From Ruminiclostridium sp. (GTDB lineage Bacteria > Bacillota_A > Clostridia > Oscillospirales > Oscillospiraceae), in assembly GCA_017521345.1 (NCBI GenBank), contig JAFXCU010000116.1, forward strand, positions 1-7,902: a DNA stretch of 7,902 bases, given 5' to 3'. Positions 5,950 to 7,902 of this stretch are shown piece by piece (the first letter of the stretch is position 1; each line of letters starts with the position of its first letter). The translations under genes and the position numbers were made by a program. A model generated the notes under the pieces. It worked only from the letters and a program-made list of their open reading frames with translations, did no database searches and was not told the origin of the DNA.

Positions 5950-6956
5950 GAGTGATACCCGTTCTGTTGTCCCTTCTCCTGCTGGCGGGCTGCGGTCCCC
6001 AGAGCCGGGAGATGGGGAACGCCGCTGTGGCAGGAGTCCTGGGGGCGGAGCCCTCCCGCCAGGGCATGACCATCCGGGCGGCCGCTGAGGGCCGGGCCGG
6101 GTCGGCCCCCACCTTTTATCAGGGGGAGGGCAAGACCCCGGCGGGAGCCCTGGAGGATCTGTCTGCCGGGGGGCAGCAGGTGGTCACCTGCGCCCATGTG
6201 GAGCACATCCTTCTGCCCCAGTCCGCCCCGGAACTGCTGGAACCCCTGCTGAGCTATGCTTTCCAGTCCCCCCAGCAGAGCACCGAGTCCCAGGTTTGGG
6301 TGGTGCGGACCGATGATCTGTCGGGGGTGTTCTCTGAGAACAGCGACCCCGTTCGGCGGATGTCCGTCCTGAAGGATTTCAGCACCGCCGGACAGGGGTT
6401 CCGGCCGTTAAAGCTCCGGGAGGCCGCCGCGGCCCTGGCGGCAGGGGAACCCATCCTGATCCCGGCCCTGGATCTGACCAAGGATGGGTTGGCTTTTGGG
6501 GGCTTCGGCCTGTACCAGGAGGGGGCCTTTCCCGCCTGGCTCACCGGCAGGACCGCCCTGGGCGCGGCCCTGCTGATGGGGCAGCCCATCCACTGGACGG
6601 ATTCGGTGGGGGACCGGGCGATGGTCCTGGAGAGCACAGGCTGCCGGGTGGAACCCCAATGGCAGGGGGACCGGCTTGCCGGCCTCTCTCTGACCTGCCG
6701 CCTGGAGGGCATCCCCGTGGGAGGCTGGCAGGAGGAGCCGGGGGACATCACTCGGTTGGAGGAGACCACAGCCCGGGCCATGTCGGAAGCCCTGGCCATC
6801 CTTCAGCGGGCCGGAGCCGATGCCGTTGGGCTGAAGGGTCGGGCAGGTCTGACGAGCCCTCTGCAATGGGGGGAGTTGTCTCGGGCATGGGAGGCAGGAT
6901 TTTCTGACCTGGTTCCGGAGATCTCAGTCCGGCTCACCCTGGCGGAACGATATTAA
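5946..6956 (+). CDS. gerC: Ger(x)C family spore germination lipoprotein (C subunit)
   Basis: This is the lipoprotein subunit of the germinant receptor, anchored on the outer face of the spore inner membrane. The 336-residue protein starts with a lipoprotein signal peptide and lipobox LAGC, with the lipidated Cys at residue 16. The segment YQGEGKTPAGALEDLSAGGQQVVTCAHVEHILL fits the conserved GerC region that normally reads GxxxxxA...GH.k.ili. The C-terminal third contains the helix EETTARAMSEALAILQRAGADAVGLKGR, typical of the family's last domain. It is shorter than most GerC proteins (about 370-400 residues) and its N-terminal GID-type motif is eroded (AGVLGAEP). AGGAGG (5932-5937) lies eight bases before the start, and the ATGA overlap with gerA suggests coupled translation. 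A 20-base gap separates it from the next gene. Confidence 0.92.
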   Translation: MRVIPVLLSLLLLAGCGPQSREMGNAAVAGVLGAEPSRQGMTIRAAAEGRAGSAPTFYQGEGKTPAGALEDLSAGGQQVVTCAHVEHILLPQSAPELLEPLLSYAFQSPQQSTESQVWVVRTDDLSGVFSENSDPVRRMSVLKDFSTAGQGFRPLKLREAAAALAAGEPILIPALDLTKDGLAFGGFGLYQEGAFPAWLTGRTALGAALLMGQPIHWTDSVGDRAMVLESTGCRVEPQWQGDRLAGLSLTCRLEGIPVGGWQEEPGDITRLEETTARAMSEALAILQRAGADAVGLKGRAGLTSPLQWGELSRAWEAGFSDLVPEISVRLTLAERY

Positions 6957-6976
6957 AATAGGTAAGGAGGCACCCC

Positions 6977-7902
6977 ATGAAAAACCGGACCATCTCCCAC
7001 CGTCAGATGATGACGGTGGTTTTCCTGGCCCTGTTCCCCCTGGGAACGGAGGTCCTGTATCCCCGATTGGCCTCTGCGGGGGCCGCTGGGTGGCTGTGCC
7101 CTCTGCTGGCCGGAGTCGGGGCGGTGGGGATCGCCGCTCTGGCAGGAAAGGGCAAGGTGCTGGCCGGGGAAAAGGAAAACCGGGTCCTGTGGAGTCTCTT
7201 GCTTCTGTGGGGGCTGTTCTTCGGCGGGGCCCAGGCCTGCCGGTTGGGGGTGCGTTTGTCCGATTCCCTGGGGGCGTCCCCGGCCCTGATGACCGGCCTG
7301 CTCCTGGCTCTGGCTGCCTGGATGGCCGCCGGAGGCCTGCCCGCCTTTGCCCGGGCCTGCGAGATCTTCCTGCTGGCGGTGGGCAGCGCCTATATCCTTA
7401 TTATGATAGGAGGGGTGTTCCGCCTGCGGTGGGATGGGGTCCTCCTCTGGACACCGGCAGAGCTGGCACAGGTCCCCCTGGGAAGCTTAGCGTGCCTGGG
7501 GCTGTTGGCCATCGGCTGTTACGGTCTGCTGTTGATGGAGGATGTGACGGAGGAGGAGGGAAGCTGCCGCCGGCTTCTCTGGATGCTGGGGCGGCTGGCC
7601 CTGCTGCTTTCGGCAGCTGGAGTGCTGATCCTGGGGCGGTTTGGTGGGGACCTGGCCGGTCAGATCGACCGCCCCTTCTTTCAAATGGTGTCCGGCCTGG
7701 GGCTGGAAGGGGCCTTCCAGCGGCTGGAGCAGCTGGTCTCTGCCCTGTGGGTTCTGGGAGACCTGGCCCTGCTGGGAGTTCTCCTTCTCTGCCTGGGGAG
7801 GCTCACCGCCCATATCACAGGGCGGCAGGAGAGAAAGGGATGGGCCTGGCTGTGGGGTGCTGTGCTGTTTCTGCTGGCTCTTCCCGTGTCCTTCTGGAAG
7901 GG
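6977..7902 (+). CDS. gerB: GerB-family spore germination permease-like protein (B subunit; 3' end outside window)
   Basis: This is the integral-membrane subunit of the germinant receptor, related to amino-acid/polyamine/organocation transporters and thought to bind the germinant. The frame stays open from the ATG at 6977 to the end of the window, giving 308 residues of a protein that is usually about 365. About nine hydrophobic segments are visible (roughly 12-29, 37-55, 70-88, 101-118, 126-145, 168-186, 198-218, 250-273, 288-305), where the family has ten. ISHRQMMTVVFLALFPLGTEVLYP at the N-terminus and DRPFF...FQRLEQLVSALWVLGDLALL near 231-265 are typical of GerB. AAGGAGG (6964-6970) lies six bases before the ATG. 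It is the third gene of the A-C-B operon, the gene order of Bacillus subtilis gerK. The germinant is not predictable. Confidence 0.92.
   Translation, partial: MKNRTISHRQMMTVVFLALFPLGTEVLYPRLASAGAAGWLCPLLAGVGAVGIAALAGKGKVLAGEKENRVLWSLLLLWGLFFGGAQACRLGVRLSDSLGASPALMTGLLLALAAWMAAGGLPAFARACEIFLLAVGSAYILIMIGGVFRLRWDGVLLWTPAELAQVPLGSLACLGLLAIGCYGLLLMEDVTEEEGSCRRLLWMLGRLALLLSAAGVLILGRFGGDLAGQIDRPFFQMVSGLGLEGAFQRLEQLVSALWVLGDLALLGVLLLCLGRLTAHITGRQERKGWAWLWGAVLFLLALPVSFWK

Noticed and set aside
7487..7813. 108-codon open frame on the minus strand near the window end
   Set aside because: It is the antisense shadow of gerB, rich in Gln and Pro, with no recognisable domain.

Overview
The window is GC-rich, tightly packed bacterial DNA. 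It most resembles an endospore-forming member of the Clostridia, probably of the Oscillospiraceae / Flavonifractor-Pseudoflavonifractor kind. The reasons are GerA-type spore germination genes with a near-consensus forespore promoter, a DUF4179-type anti-sigma gene paired with an ECF sigma factor, a short secreted SLH-domain protein, strong AGGAGG-type ribosome binding sites, and a small palindromic intergenic element of a kind I associate with gut Clostridia. The taxonomic placement is inference; no rRNA or other marker gene is present.

Layout. (1) Positions 2-1384, plus strand: the C-terminal part of a P2-type Ca2+-transporting ATPase whose N-terminus lies before the window. (2) Positions 1385-1509: a two-hairpin palindromic element, then a terminator shared by the converging genes. 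(3) Positions 1510-3122, minus strand: an ECF sigma factor and, overlapping it by ATGA, a membrane-anchored DUF4179-type anti-sigma protein. Upstream are a plausible ECF-type (autoregulatory) promoter and a leader that can fold in two competing ways around the ribosome binding site. (4) Positions 3238-4251, minus strand: a secreted protein with SLH modules and a C-terminal domain I do not recognise, bracketed by a consensus housekeeping promoter and a strong terminator. (5) Positions 4435-7902, plus strand: an A-C-B spore germinant receptor operon. GerA is complete, the GerC lipoprotein is complete, and the GerB permease-like subunit is cut by the window end. The operon is preceded by a very good sigma-G promoter (GAATA, 18 bases, CATACTA).

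How the parts work together. The three ger products are expected to form one germinant receptor in the spore inner membrane, made in the forespore. The sigma/anti-sigma pair is a self-contained signalling module of unknown stimulus. The SLH protein is a probable cell-surface protein. The ATPase exports Ca2+. I see no evidence that these four units form one pathway. No mobile element, CRISPR array, tRNA or rRNA gene is visible. I did not find a clearly new system; the points most worth checking are the sigma-factor leader, the palindromic element and the promoter assignments.
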